9,302 nucleotides of DNA from Erysipelotrichaceae bacterium (GTDB taxonomy: Bacteria > Bacillota_I > Bacilli_A > Erysipelotrichales > Erysipelotrichaceae). Below are positions 1-6,837 of the stretch, one piece after another. Location of the stretch: positions 1 through 9,302 of the forward strand of contig JABUSI010000213.1 of NCBI GenBank assembly GCA_021442745.1. The letters are read 5' to 3'. Within the stretch, counting starts at the first letter, position 1; every line of letters begins with the position of its first letter. A program made the position numbers and the translations under genes. The notes under the pieces were generated by a model. It worked only from the letters and a program-made list of their open reading frames with translations. It was not told where the DNA came from and did not search any database.

Positions 1-29
1 TTCTTTTTTCCAAAGCCAAATAAGGACAT
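1..29 (-). CDS. Partial CDS, 5' end only (protein begins MSLFGFGKK)
   Basis: An ATG at 29-27 on the minus strand is preceded by a perfect AGGAGG (37-42) with 7 nt spacing, one of the best ribosome binding sites in the window. Only M-S-L-F-G-F-G-K-K and part of a tenth codon are visible before the sequence ends. The short hydrophobic-then-lysine start is common to many small cytosolic proteins, including some PTS EIIA-type proteins, but ten residues cannot identify a family. The call rests on the start codon, the Shine-Dalgarno site and possible upstream promoters. It is separated from the HEPN gene by about 330 nt and so is probably a separate transcription unit. Confidence 0.65.
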
Positions 30-36
30 AATATTT

Positions 37-42
37 CCTCCT
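37..42 (-). promoter_or_regulatory. Consensus Shine-Dalgarno (AGGAGG) of the edge gene
   Basis: The plus strand reads cctcct, which is AGGAGG on the minus strand, 7 nt before the ATG at 29-27. This site is the main reason to believe that a gene starts at the left edge of the window. Confidence 0.7.
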
Positions 43-67
43 AAAAATCTACTATATTTCACTATAT

Positions 68-76
68 TCTATACCA
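68..76 (-). promoter_or_regulatory. Possible extended -10 promoter element for the edge gene
   Basis: On the minus strand this reads TG-G-TATAGA, an extended -10 pattern. It would place transcription start near position 60 and give a leader of about 30 nt before the ATG at 29. No good -35 is seen at 17 nt. A TTTACC lies upstream but with about 21 nt spacing. A second candidate is TTGACG (177-182) with TCTTAT (154-159) at exactly 17 nt, which would give a leader over 100 nt long. Neither can be preferred with certainty. Confidence 0.3.
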
Positions 77-357
77 TTTCGATCCTGTTATGATGGTAAA
101 AGATTTCTACAATGTTGACACCAGATTTTTGACCTTAAGAACCTGTTAACTGCATAAGAAGAAAACAGACTATTTCCGTCAATATGTTTCTAGATATATA
201 TAGATTATCCAAAAATTAAAAAGTTTACTCATCATAACATACTTTTCTAAGCGAAAGATTTGTCGTTCAAAAACTCATAAAAAATACAAATAGAACCAAA
301 TTACTTATCCAAGAATATCGGGAATCTTACTCCATCCTCTTCAAAACTTCCAAGATA
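77..357. other. AT-rich intergenic stretch, no convincing gene
   Basis: About 280 nt between the stop codon of the HEPN gene and the promoter region of the edge gene. I see no open frame with a ribosome binding site, no tRNA-like fold and no hairpin with a T-run that would count as a terminator for the HEPN gene. On the minus strand it holds the TTGACG/TCTTAT pair (182-154) and a TGTTATGAT extended -10-like string around 231-239, both weak. The composition resembles the HEPN gene rather than the GC-richer operons. Confidence 0.5.
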
Positions 358-1794
358 TTACAAGGCAAAGCCCCTGTGAAACAAATCGTTTATTGCGTTT
401 TTTATATAAGTTTCTTCAACACCATAGTTCCTTAGCTGCATTGCGTAAATTACATATTCAAGAAACATCAAATCGAGCAATGACTCATCAATAAAGTCCT
501 TATCCAAATTACCATGCGCGAAGTTGTTTCTTTGGCTTGCTAATCGGTTGCCCATGTCGGAATAACATAATCTCTTGTTATTCATCGCATACAATCGATT
601 TCCGAAAACCGCCAGAATTGAATCCAATTCTTTGCATACAGTGAAGACTTTAGTCTCCAAAGAGGAATCACCGATTCTTTTTTTCAAATACTTGAAAATG
701 TCTTTTTCTTTTCCTGATGATTCGGAGATAAGCGTTTCAAGTTTTTTCTTTGCATTCTCTTCTGCCATTTCTCTGCTTGGTGTTTTGGTAACACCATTAG
801 GATAGAATCTATTAAATTCCCATTCAAATGCTGAAACAATCATTATAAAACGCGCTGCATCGTAAGAGTGCCCATCCTTATATGATTTAGGCAAATGACG
901 CAAGTATATCTTTTTGTCTGCTATGTCCTGAAGCAATGTAGATTCGCATGACGAAATCAAATTTTGTTTAATATAGCAACCTTTTTTTAAAGATTCTCTA
1001 TCCGGTTCATATTTATCTTCAACTATAAAAAGGGTTGCAAACCTCTCATACTGTCCGTTTCGAAACGGAGAAGATAGACCAATCTCATCAAAATTCACAT
1101 CTCTCCTATAGCAAAGATATTGAATATACTCCCTTGCAATCCCCCATAACCTAATAAGAAAGCACCAATCAGTTGTAGGTTCAAAATCAAATAATAGCAT
1201 TGAATTTAATGATATCGGTGCTTTGTCGACATTCATTGAAACTGTTCTATAAACACCAAACTTAGTACTCACTTCCTGCCCATCTACCACAAAAGAATGA
1301 GATTCTGTTGTAGTAGACGAAAAATCTTTTGTTTCTATCTTAACTATTCCATCGTTATCTGTTGGATTAAAAGAGTATGAATAAGATTCATTAGTCGGAT
1401 GAATATAATTAATCTCTGGGCTTGAAAACGAGATTCTGCTAACACTATCCCTATCATATTTACAAATTATATATGCCAATAATGGCACATATAATTTGCT
1501 CGAATTATTGCCCATGTTTGTTTCATAGTCTACAAATGCATTAGACTTAGGCATAAAAATGATTAATCTTCCATCTCCATCACATCTTCCTTCAAGAAAT
1601 CTATCCTCAATCCTTATCGAATCTCCATTAGTGTAAACGCCCTCTCTTACTTCCTTACATATCCACTTGTAATAAACCTCATTTTGATATTCCTTTGATG
1701 GAACCAACTGCAAAGTGTCGTCTATAAAAACAAAGGAGAAATCTACATTTCTAAATACTAACGATCCTGTATAAACCTTTGACTCGTTTTCCAT
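358..1794 (-). CDS. HEPN-domain protein, ApeA-like putative anti-phage ribonuclease (478 aa)
   Basis: The start is an ATG at 1794 with GAGGAG (1804-1809) 9 nt upstream. The N-terminal ~300 residues look beta-rich and have no transmembrane segments. Residues 197-240 include a stretch (SMLLFDFEP, then a helix ending in YLCYRRDVNFDEIGLSSP) typical of the region before the HEPN part of ApeA-like proteins. The C-terminal ~165 residues look helical: an acidic helix with E324 (IMIVSAFEWEFNRFYP, 317-332), a charged lysine/glutamate-rich linker (about 340-375), and R422-N423-N-F-A-H427. That last element is the R-polar-x3-H signature of HEPN ribonucleases. HEPN proteins of this kind cut RNA in abortive-infection defence, and ApeA is the best-known member. 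The gene is far more AT-rich than its neighbours: rows 661-720 and 1201-1260 count 30-32% GC, against 53% in 8461-8520. That suggests horizontal gain. HEPN is well supported; ApeA-like is inferred from layout. Confidence 0.75.
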   Translation of the reverse strand: MENESKVYTGSLVFRNVDFSFVFIDDTLQLVPSKEYQNEVYYKWICKEVREGVYTNGDSIRIEDRFLEGRCDGDGRLIIFMPKSNAFVDYETNMGNNSSKLYVPLLAYIICKYDRDSVSRISFSSPEINYIHPTNESYSYSFNPTDNDGIVKIETKDFSSTTTESHSFVVDGQEVSTKFGVYRTVSMNVDKAPISLNSMLLFDFEPTTDWCFLIRLWGIAREYIQYLCYRRDVNFDEIGLSSPFRNGQYERFATLFIVEDKYEPDRESLKKGCYIKQNLISSCESTLLQDIADKKIYLRHLPKSYKDGHSYDAARFIMIVSAFEWEFNRFYPNGVTKTPSREMAEENAKKKLETLISESSGKEKDIFKYLKKRIGDSSLETKVFTVCKELDSILAVFGNRLYAMNNKRLCYSDMGNRLASQRNNFAHGNLDKDFIDESLLDLMFLEYVIYAMQLRNYGVEETYIKNAINDLFHRGFAL

Positions 1795-1848
1795 AGTTTC
1801 ATTCTCCTCGTTTTATCTTTTATTTCATTATTTTAGTGATTAGTATTC
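1795..1848 (-). other. Short AT-rich gap with no terminator between M81 copy and HEPN gene
   Basis: This 54-nt gap separates the end of the second M81 gene from the HEPN start. It holds the GAGGAG ribosome binding site but no stem-loop with a T-run. A TAAAAT string on the minus strand (1830-1835) could serve as a -10, but no matching -35 is seen. The HEPN gene may therefore be read through from operon B or have a weak promoter of its own. Confidence 0.4.
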
Positions 1849-3294
1849 TTATATCTCATCAATCGGATACATCGGACGCATAATCAGTTTGAACGGTATG
1901 TTCTTCGTATCCTGCGGTGTTGCCCCGTCTGTCAGTGACATGACGTATCCTTTACTGCCGGTTTTGAAATCCGGGAAGATATATCCCTGTTTCAATACGG
2001 TAATGTCATAGTCTTTCCAGTTTATTCCGAAGGCGTCAAACTGGCTGGCATTGGTAACCCGTCCGGTCTGATCGGCAACAATAATATCAATCGGCGAATT
2101 GACTACGTGGACGAGAATTCCGTTTCCTTTCGTACCAATCAAAACTTCCCCATGCTGAATGAAGATTGCACTGCGGGAAACCACTTCTACTTCCAGATCC
2201 ACCGGTTCACTCAGATAATTGTAGTTGACACCCAGATGAATCGTTGTTCTCTCACCCTTTTGCAAAGGCTGCAGAACGGCATAGGATTGTGCATCCCGGA
2301 TGGACCCGAACAATACCGATTTCTTCAGATCCTTCACTGCCAGAAACTGCCGCAACACATACGTATTCCATCCCGGTGCACCCGAAGTCGTATTGTCTCC
2401 CGAATCCGTAATCACAAACGGTTTTCCCTCAAAGTTCATCGCCATGTCAAAGGCATCCTCCGGCATTGCGGTAAGACCGGTATAATGGAATTCATGACGA
2501 CGGTCCCATACGTATTTCGCCAGTTCATCGGCTTTCTGTTCGCAATACTGCTGATCGTCAGCCGTCGCCGGTATGACCGCAATGCCGCAGCCTGCTTCCG
2601 GACAATCGTGACGTAAATAACCGACATGCCAGGATGCCGACATCACACGCGGATCCTTTTCCATTTCATCCATATACTGATTGATGGAGCGTACCGGTTC
2701 GTCTGCCGATACGGATTGTTCCCCACCCAGAATCAAAGGCAATTTCCGGTAACAGGTTGTAATATGCTGCGGATTCTTTACCAGCTGACACAACAGTTTT
2801 GCGGTATATCTGCGGGTATCCATCGCATCGGTATGCGGGCTTTCCCTGTACGAACGCAGAATCTGAATGGCATCGCAATATTCCTTCGTCAGATTCCCAT
2901 GCGGGTCGCACGATACCGCAATCGGTGTATACGGACCGACAATCTTCCGGATTTCCCGGATGATATGATGGTCCCCGGAACCGATTTCCTCCACATAACT
3001 TGCCCCGTGCAGATGCAGATAGATTCCGTCGATTTCGTTCAGATGTTCCTTTACTTTTTTCAGAAGCAGTCCTTCGATATACAGGAAGGTATCCTTGTCA
3101 ATCACACTGGCCGCATTCGCATTCAGATACACACCCGGAATGATTTCCACACCTTCTTCTTCAAACGGTTCAGCAATTTCCATCACGTCAATCAGTTTCT
3201 GCCCGAATTCAATGTCATAGTCTTTGATCGTTGTCTTATACGGCGTTGCCGAATTGGATTCGGTTGTAAAGCTGCCCACAAGTACTTTTTTCAT
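1849..3294 (-). CDS. M81 family metallopeptidase (MlrC/microcystinase C-like), copy 1
   Basis: A cytosolic zinc peptidase/amidohydrolase of the M81 (MlrC) family with no signal peptide. The MlrC N-terminal domain fills roughly residues 1-285 and the C-terminal domain 290-481, the usual family length. Visible family features are: TESNS near the start (11-15); LHLHGASYVEE (93-103) followed by GSGDHHI; the metal-binding D130-P-H132 (CDPHGN); SYRESPHTD with H154; and TDSGDNTTSGAPG (296-307). MlrC itself hydrolyses linearised microcystin at an isopeptide-type bond, but most relatives have unknown substrates. The C-terminal half departs from typical members (see findings). It is the last gene of operon B. 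Its AGGAGG (3301-3306) overlaps the stop codon of the permease gene, so translation is probably coupled. It is clearly homologous to the M81 gene at 7722-9179 along the full length. Confidence 0.9.
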   Translation of the reverse strand: MKKVLVGSFTTESNSATPYKTTIKDYDIEFGQKLIDVMEIAEPFEEEGVEIIPGVYLNANAASVIDKDTFLYIEGLLLKKVKEHLNEIDGIYLHLHGASYVEEIGSGDHHIIREIRKIVGPYTPIAVSCDPHGNLTKEYCDAIQILRSYRESPHTDAMDTRRYTAKLLCQLVKNPQHITTCYRKLPLILGGEQSVSADEPVRSINQYMDEMEKDPRVMSASWHVGYLRHDCPEAGCGIAVIPATADDQQYCEQKADELAKYVWDRRHEFHYTGLTAMPEDAFDMAMNFEGKPFVITDSGDNTTSGAPGWNTYVLRQFLAVKDLKKSVLFGSIRDAQSYAVLQPLQKGERTTIHLGVNYNYLSEPVDLEVEVVSRSAIFIQHGEVLIGTKGNGILVHVVNSPIDIIVADQTGRVTNASQFDAFGINWKDYDITVLKQGYIFPDFKTGSKGYVMSLTDGATPQDTKNIPFKLIMRPMYPIDEI

Positions 3295-3300
3295 ACCTTT

Positions 3301-3306
3301 CCTCCT
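3301..3306 (-). promoter_or_regulatory. Shine-Dalgarno overlapping the upstream stop codon
   Basis: On the minus strand the AEC permease stop TAG (3307-3305) runs directly into AGGAGG, giving TAGGAGGAAAGGTATG. The site is 6 nt from the M81 ATG. This arrangement favours translational coupling of permease and peptidase and fixes the peptidase start at 3294. Confidence 0.7.
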
Positions 3307-4234
3307 AGAATACCATCTCTATGATTCGCATCAGCAATACCAGCGTACCGGTCGATAAGATTGTCGTAAAGAACACAACCAGTGACGCAAATTCCTCATT
3401 ACCCCGGTATTTCTTCGCAAAGGTCGCACACGTACTGCCAACCGGCATCCCCATTAATAACGTCATGACAGCCGTCGTCTCAAAATCCACACCGCATACT
3501 TTGCAGATACACAGCATAAACAACGGAATGACAATCAGACGCAATCCGGTAATGATGCCGACTTTCTTCAGCACGTCAAGATTGATGGTAATCTTCTGTG
3601 CCAGCATACTGCCGACCAGAATCAGAGACATCGGACTGGTCGCCGCACCGATTTTGGAAAACGCCGTCAGTACCGGAGCCGGTATCGTAATATTCAGTAC
3701 TATAAAGAAAAAAGAAAGAAACATCGCATCCAGAATCTTATTCGTTAACAATGCCCTGGCAATATCCTTCCATCCTTTTTTGGCGGACGGATTGTAGAAA
3801 CTTTCCCCGGCACTGTATGCCAGAATCCGGATCGGAATCAGAAATACGTTACAATACATGACACCAATCGGCCCGAACAGGGATTCAATGACCGGCGAAC
3901 CGATCAATGCCCCGTTACTGACAAGCAAGCCGTAATTCACACAGCTCTGTTCCGTTTTGGTAAACAGCTTGTCCTTCGGTATCTTCGTCGCAAAAAACAA
4001 CACGATTTCCACTGCCGTCGCAAAAATCAGAATCGTGCTTAATTTCACTAACAAATCCACCGACATGTTGTTCACAAACGATACAAACACGGAAAACGGC
4101 AATAACACACTCAGTGTCAGTTCCGTCAGAAACAACTGGGCATTGTTGTCAATCATTTTGATTTTGTACAGAATAAACCCGACCGACAGATACGTCAGAA
4201 TGGTAATCTGCGTGTTGATTAAGATCCCGGTCAT
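3305..4234 (-). CDS. AEC (auxin efflux carrier) family transporter, 309 aa
   Basis: An integral membrane protein with about ten hydrophobic segments and no hydrophilic domain, at the normal length for bacterial AEC permeases. Family-type features include NYGLLVSNGALIGSPVIE in the middle (100-117), then a glycine/proline helix pair (FGPIGVMYCNVFLIPIRI, 120-137), ATSPMSLILVGSMLA (198-212), and a C-terminal MGMPVGSTCATFAKKYRGN (261-279). Relatives move small organic acids such as malate and malonate, or amino-acid-like anions; the direction of transport is not settled by sequence. The ATG at 4234 has a GGGGGA that overlaps the stop codon of the HAD gene upstream (11-nt gap). It lies between the HAD and M81 genes in operon B, so it probably handles the substrate or product of those enzymes. 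That is inference. Confidence 0.88.
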   Translation of the reverse strand: MTGILINTQITILTYLSVGFILYKIKMIDNNAQLFLTELTLSVLLPFSVFVSFVNNMSVDLLVKLSTILIFATAVEIVLFFATKIPKDKLFTKTEQSCVNYGLLVSNGALIGSPVIESLFGPIGVMYCNVFLIPIRILAYSAGESFYNPSAKKGWKDIARALLTNKILDAMFLSFFFIVLNITIPAPVLTAFSKIGAATSPMSLILVGSMLAQKITINLDVLKKVGIITGLRLIVIPLFMLCICKVCGVDFETTAVMTLLMGMPVGSTCATFAKKYRGNEEFASLVVFFTTILSTGTLVLLMRIIEMVF

Positions 4235-4245
4235 CTCTTTTCCCC

Positions 4246-5073
4246 CTAACAGACGCCGTAAATGTGCTGTTCAATATACTTTGCGACACCGTCTTCTTCC
4301 ACTCCGACTTCCGTGATGTCATTACTGATGGCTTTGGTGTCATCGGAGCCGTTTAACAGACATACACCCCATCCGGCAGCCGCAATCATATCGTTATCAT
4401 TGGTCGTATCCCCGAATGCCATAACGGTATCCAGTGAAACATTCGCCGCCTTGCAATACTGCTCCAGGGCATGTCCCTTGGAAATCCGGCTGTCCGCAAA
4501 CTCCATCAGCGTTTCCTGTGTCAGAAAATGATGATAATTCGCAGACGGATGTTCATCCAGATATTTCGCAAACTCATCCATCCGTTCAAACAACCGGATC
4601 ATGATTTTTCCGTTGTCTTCATCCGCAAAATCATCCACGTCTTTCGCAATCACCAGCGGATAATTGTTCCGGATGGCCGTACCCTCAATCACTTCCGATT
4701 CCTTCATCGCCTTGATGGAATCGTGATAATACATATACGGGTTTACTTCCGGGCTGAATTGCATCGTATTCTCGACGATTTCCCGGACCCATTCTTTTTT
4801 TAATTTGAAATACTCGGAAAACTTCCGGTTCTTTTCATCCCACAGTTCTCCGCCGTTCATCGCAATGATGACATCACAGGGAAACGACAATCCCCACGAA
4901 TCGTACACTCTCTGCACTTCCTTGATCGGACGTCCCGATGCTACCCCGAACATCACGCCGTCCCGATGCATTTTTTCGAATACCCCCAAAGTATAGGCAT
5001 CCAGATCTCTCTTTTGTCTGGACAGTAGCGTCCAGTCAATGTCGCAGATCACTAACTTTGGTTTTTCAATCAC
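4246..5073 (-). CDS. Cof-type HAD-IIB hydrolase, operon B (275 aa)
   Basis: A cytosolic HAD-superfamily phosphatase with the C2B (Cof/YidA-like) cap. Motif I is D11-I-D13-W-T-L (nucleophile D11, acid/base D13), motif II is S46 in VASGRP, motif III is K199 (ISKGHAL), and motif IV is G221-D222-T-T-N-D226-N-D. The cap lies between about residues 80 and 185. Such enzymes usually dephosphorylate sugar phosphates or other small phosphorylated metabolites. The tryptophan in motif I replaces the glycine of the usual DxDGT, while the catalytic acids are kept. The start codon is GTG (5073-5071), with GAGGGAG (5079-5085) 5 nt upstream and no better ATG nearby. It is paralogous to the HAD gene at 6838-7656: both share the MNGG-x-LWD stretch, the SKG/NKG lysine and the AFGDxxNDN ending. 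It follows the small membrane protein by 25 nt. Confidence 0.88.
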   Translation of the reverse strand: MIEKPKLVICDIDWTLLSRQKRDLDAYTLGVFEKMHRDGVMFGVASGRPIKEVQRVYDSWGLSFPCDVIIAMNGGELWDEKNRKFSEYFKLKKEWVREIVENTMQFSPEVNPYMYYHDSIKAMKESEVIEGTAIRNNYPLVIAKDVDDFADEDNGKIMIRLFERMDEFAKYLDEHPSANYHHFLTQETLMEFADSRISKGHALEQYCKAANVSLDTVMAFGDTTNDNDMIAAAGWGVCLLNGSDDTKAISNDITEVGVEEDGVAKYIEQHIYGVC

Positions 5074-5098
5074 AAAAACTCCCTCTTCCTAATCCAAA

Positions 5099-5542
5099 CT
5101 AATCTTTAATGAAATACGTAAACAAGAACTCCGAAATAAACGGCATTTTCCATCCCTTATACTGGAATGCGCGGAACAGACTGTAGAAAAACGAAAACAG
5201 AATCACAACCGCAAAAACCAGACTCAGGCAGGATACCAGATATGAAATCAATGCGGAAAAATGACCGATTGCATTGCCGACCGTCAAAACGATATTACTG
5301 ATAACGGAAATACCGCAGAACTGGAAACAATACAGTTTCACCATCTGGCTCTTCTTTTCAAATCCGCCGACAGCCAGAAGAATCAAAGAAGAAAAATTAG
5401 CCAGCACCGGTATCAGAGCACCGATGATTCCCGGCAGACAATATGCAATCAGCACAACCAGCGCAGCCGGCAAACCCAGATACGAGGATTTATGCTTTCC
5501 GTATTCCGCAAAAGTTCCGAAATAATATTTTTTAAGATCCAT
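5099..5542 (-). CDS. Small multi-pass membrane protein, Tic20/DUF4870-like (147 aa)
   Basis: This protein has three to four predicted membrane segments: about 22-42 (GLPAALVVLIAYCLPGIIGA), 47-58, 72-92 and 96-122. A charged turn FEKKSQMVKLYCFQF lies near the middle. That layout, with a short charged loop followed by a helix containing an aromatic/glutamine turn, resembles the DUF4870 (Tic20-like) family of small bacterial membrane proteins, whose function is unknown. The match is by pattern only. The ATG at 5542 has GGAGGT (5548-5553) 5 nt upstream and is the first gene after a promoter with a TATAAT box. It heads operon B, ahead of HAD, AEC and M81. It might be an accessory membrane factor, but nothing in the sequence states a role. 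Confidence 0.72.
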   Translation of the reverse strand: MDLKKYYFGTFAEYGKHKSSYLGLPAALVVLIAYCLPGIIGALIPVLANFSSLILLAVGGFEKKSQMVKLYCFQFCGISVISNIVLTVGNAIGHFSALISYLVSCLSLVFAVVILFSFFYSLFRAFQYKGWKMPFISEFLFTYFIKD

Positions 5543-5592
5543 AACTTACCTCCATAGTGAAGCATTATTCGCTTATCGTCGTAAACACCGAT

Positions 5593-5598
5593 ATTATA
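5593..5598 (-). promoter_or_regulatory. -10 box (TATAAT) of the operon B promoter
   Basis: The minus strand carries a perfect TATAAT, so transcription would start near 5586 and give a leader of about 45 nt before the ATG at 5542. The hexamer at the ideal -35 position (about 5616-5621) is a poor match to TTGACA and lies inside a palindrome. The promoter may therefore need an activator or be controlled at that site. Confidence 0.55.
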
Positions 5599-5614
5599 AC
5601 GCAAAATACTCCGG

Positions 5615-5628
5615 ATATACCCGTATAT
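5615..5628. promoter_or_regulatory. Palindrome ATATAC-CC-GTATAT at the -35 position of operon B
   Basis: A perfect inverted repeat with 6-bp arms and a 2-bp centre. It covers the place where the -35 hexamer of the 5593-5598 TATAAT promoter would sit. It is a plausible binding site for a dimeric regulator. The arms share ATAC/GTAT with the palindrome at 9200-9216 but with a different centre length, so the two may or may not bind the same protein. Confidence 0.4.
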
Positions 5629-5660
5629 GACCATTTTGAAATTAAGTAACACACACGAAA

Positions 5661-5684
5661 ACAGGCAATGAAATCATTGCCTGT
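5661..5684 (-). terminator. Rho-independent terminator after the PTS EIIC gene
   Basis: A perfect 11-bp stem (acaggcaatga / tcattgcctgt) closes on a 2-nt centre, 5 nt beyond the EIIC stop codon (5692-5690). On the minus strand the stem runs into TTTT then CGTG, a short U-run. The other strand also continues into a T-rich stretch, so it may work both ways. It separates operon A from the operon B promoter. Confidence 0.75.
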
Positions 5685-5689
5685 CCTGT

Positions 5690-6823
5690 TTATTTTACTT
5701 TTTTCGCCTTCATGATAATCTTGGTAGCCGCAAACGATGCCGCAATCGAAATCGCTGCCGTTGCCAGCGCAATGAAGACGTAATAGAAAGAACCGTTGTT
5801 GTCAATAAAGAAGATAAAGGTTAAAAGCCCCGGACAACCGCCCTGCACAAACGCCCGTAACCCGAAGATTGCCGCAAACAATCCTCCGCAGATGGCTCCG
5901 CAAGCCGTACCTTTGAGCGCATCCGGACGGGAAATCAAAGCCCCGTAGAATGCCGGTTCGGTAACCCCGCACAACGCCGTCACCGCAAAGGAATTGTACG
6001 CTCCCTTCTGGGTCACGTCATCCTGTTCGCTTGCCACTGCCAGGGTGGTAGCCCCGATACACAGGTTACTGACAAAGCCCATAACCGCCGTAATCGGATT
6101 GTACCCGACCGTCGCAATCAGCTGAATACCGATTGGTGACAGTGCTTTGTCAAGGCCTAACATAACCATATACGGATATACCGCACACAGTAACGGAATG
6201 GCTACAAATCCTACCGTATCGTACAGCCATAACGTACCGTCCGCGACATAACCGGATAAGATATTCCCGATCGGCCCCAACGCAATCAACGTCACCGGTG
6301 CCACAATCAGCATCGTTAACAACGGTTTCAAAAAGAACTTCAGAATCTTCGGAATGACCTTATCCAGACCTTTGTCCACAAAATACATGAAGATACATCC
6401 GAAGATGACCGGCATAATGGAAGAACCGTAATTGACCTGGGCAATCGCAATACCCATGAAATCGGTAATCGCCCCGCTGCTATACGTATTGGAAATCAGC
6501 AAGGCTCCTAACATCATACCCAGAACCGGTGACAATCCCAGTTTCAGACACGTTGCGTACCCTAAATATACCGGTAAGAACGTAAAGCCCGCTTCAAACA
6601 AGCCGACCATCAGTTTCGCCGTACCGGAATCCATGGAAACGCCGAAATAGTTAATCAGTAAGTTCCGGATGGCCAGAATCAATCCTCCGACAACCAGAGC
6701 CGGAATGACCGGAAAGAAAATCGGCGCGACGAATTCCCCGAATTTCTTTGCATAATACGCCGCGTTTTTCTTTTCTTCTTTCGGTTGTTCCGTTTCGTTT
6801 ACAATCGTATTCTCTTCACTCAT
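5690..6823 (-). CDS. PTS EIIC permease, glucose/beta-glucoside superfamily, stand-alone (377 aa)
   Basis: The membrane channel subunit of a phosphoenolpyruvate-dependent sugar phosphotransferase system. A hydrophilic, charged N-terminus (1-27) is followed by about ten hydrophobic segments. Family signs include VAPIFFPVIPALVVGGLI (32-49), a central NYGSSIMPVIFG (131-142) and the conserved GVTEPAFYG (286-294), which matches the GI/VTEP substrate-site motif of this superfamily. There is no EIIB (phosphocysteine) or EIIA (phosphohistidine) domain: the protein ends in a lysine-rich tail right after the last helix. It must borrow these from elsewhere or work without them. The ATG at 6823 has AAGGGGG (6833-6839) upstream. 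The gap to the HAD gene is 14 nt, so the two are cotranscribed. The sugar cannot be predicted. A terminator hairpin follows. Confidence 0.88.
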   Translation of the reverse strand: MSEENTIVNETEQPKEEKKNAAYYAKKFGEFVAPIFFPVIPALVVGGLILAIRNLLINYFGVSMDSGTAKLMVGLFEAGFTFLPVYLGYATCLKLGLSPVLGMMLGALLISNTYSSGAITDFMGIAIAQVNYGSSIMPVIFGCIFMYFVDKGLDKVIPKILKFFLKPLLTMLIVAPVTLIALGPIGNILSGYVADGTLWLYDTVGFVAIPLLCAVYPYMVMLGLDKALSPIGIQLIATVGYNPITAVMGFVSNLCIGATTLAVASEQDDVTQKGAYNSFAVTALCGVTEPAFYGALISRPDALKGTACGAICGGLFAAIFGLRAFVQGGCPGLLTFIFFIDNNGSFYYVFIALATAAISIAASFAATKIIMKAKKVK

Positions 6824-6837
6824 ATCCCAGATCCCCC

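Noticed and set aside
115..143. Plus-strand TTGACA as a promoter
   Set aside because: The hexamer 17 nt downstream (AGAACC) is not a -10, and no plus-strand gene follows.
2626..3324. A 232-codon open frame on the plus strand opposite the M81 gene
   Set aside because: It is antisense to a well-supported M81 gene, is rich in histidine, arginine and phenylalanine in a way typical of reverse-frame translation, and has no family-like motifs.
3321..4316. Plus-strand open frames opposite the AEC permease
   Set aside because: The minus-strand frame encodes a coherent polytopic permease with family motifs. The plus-strand frames have no such features.
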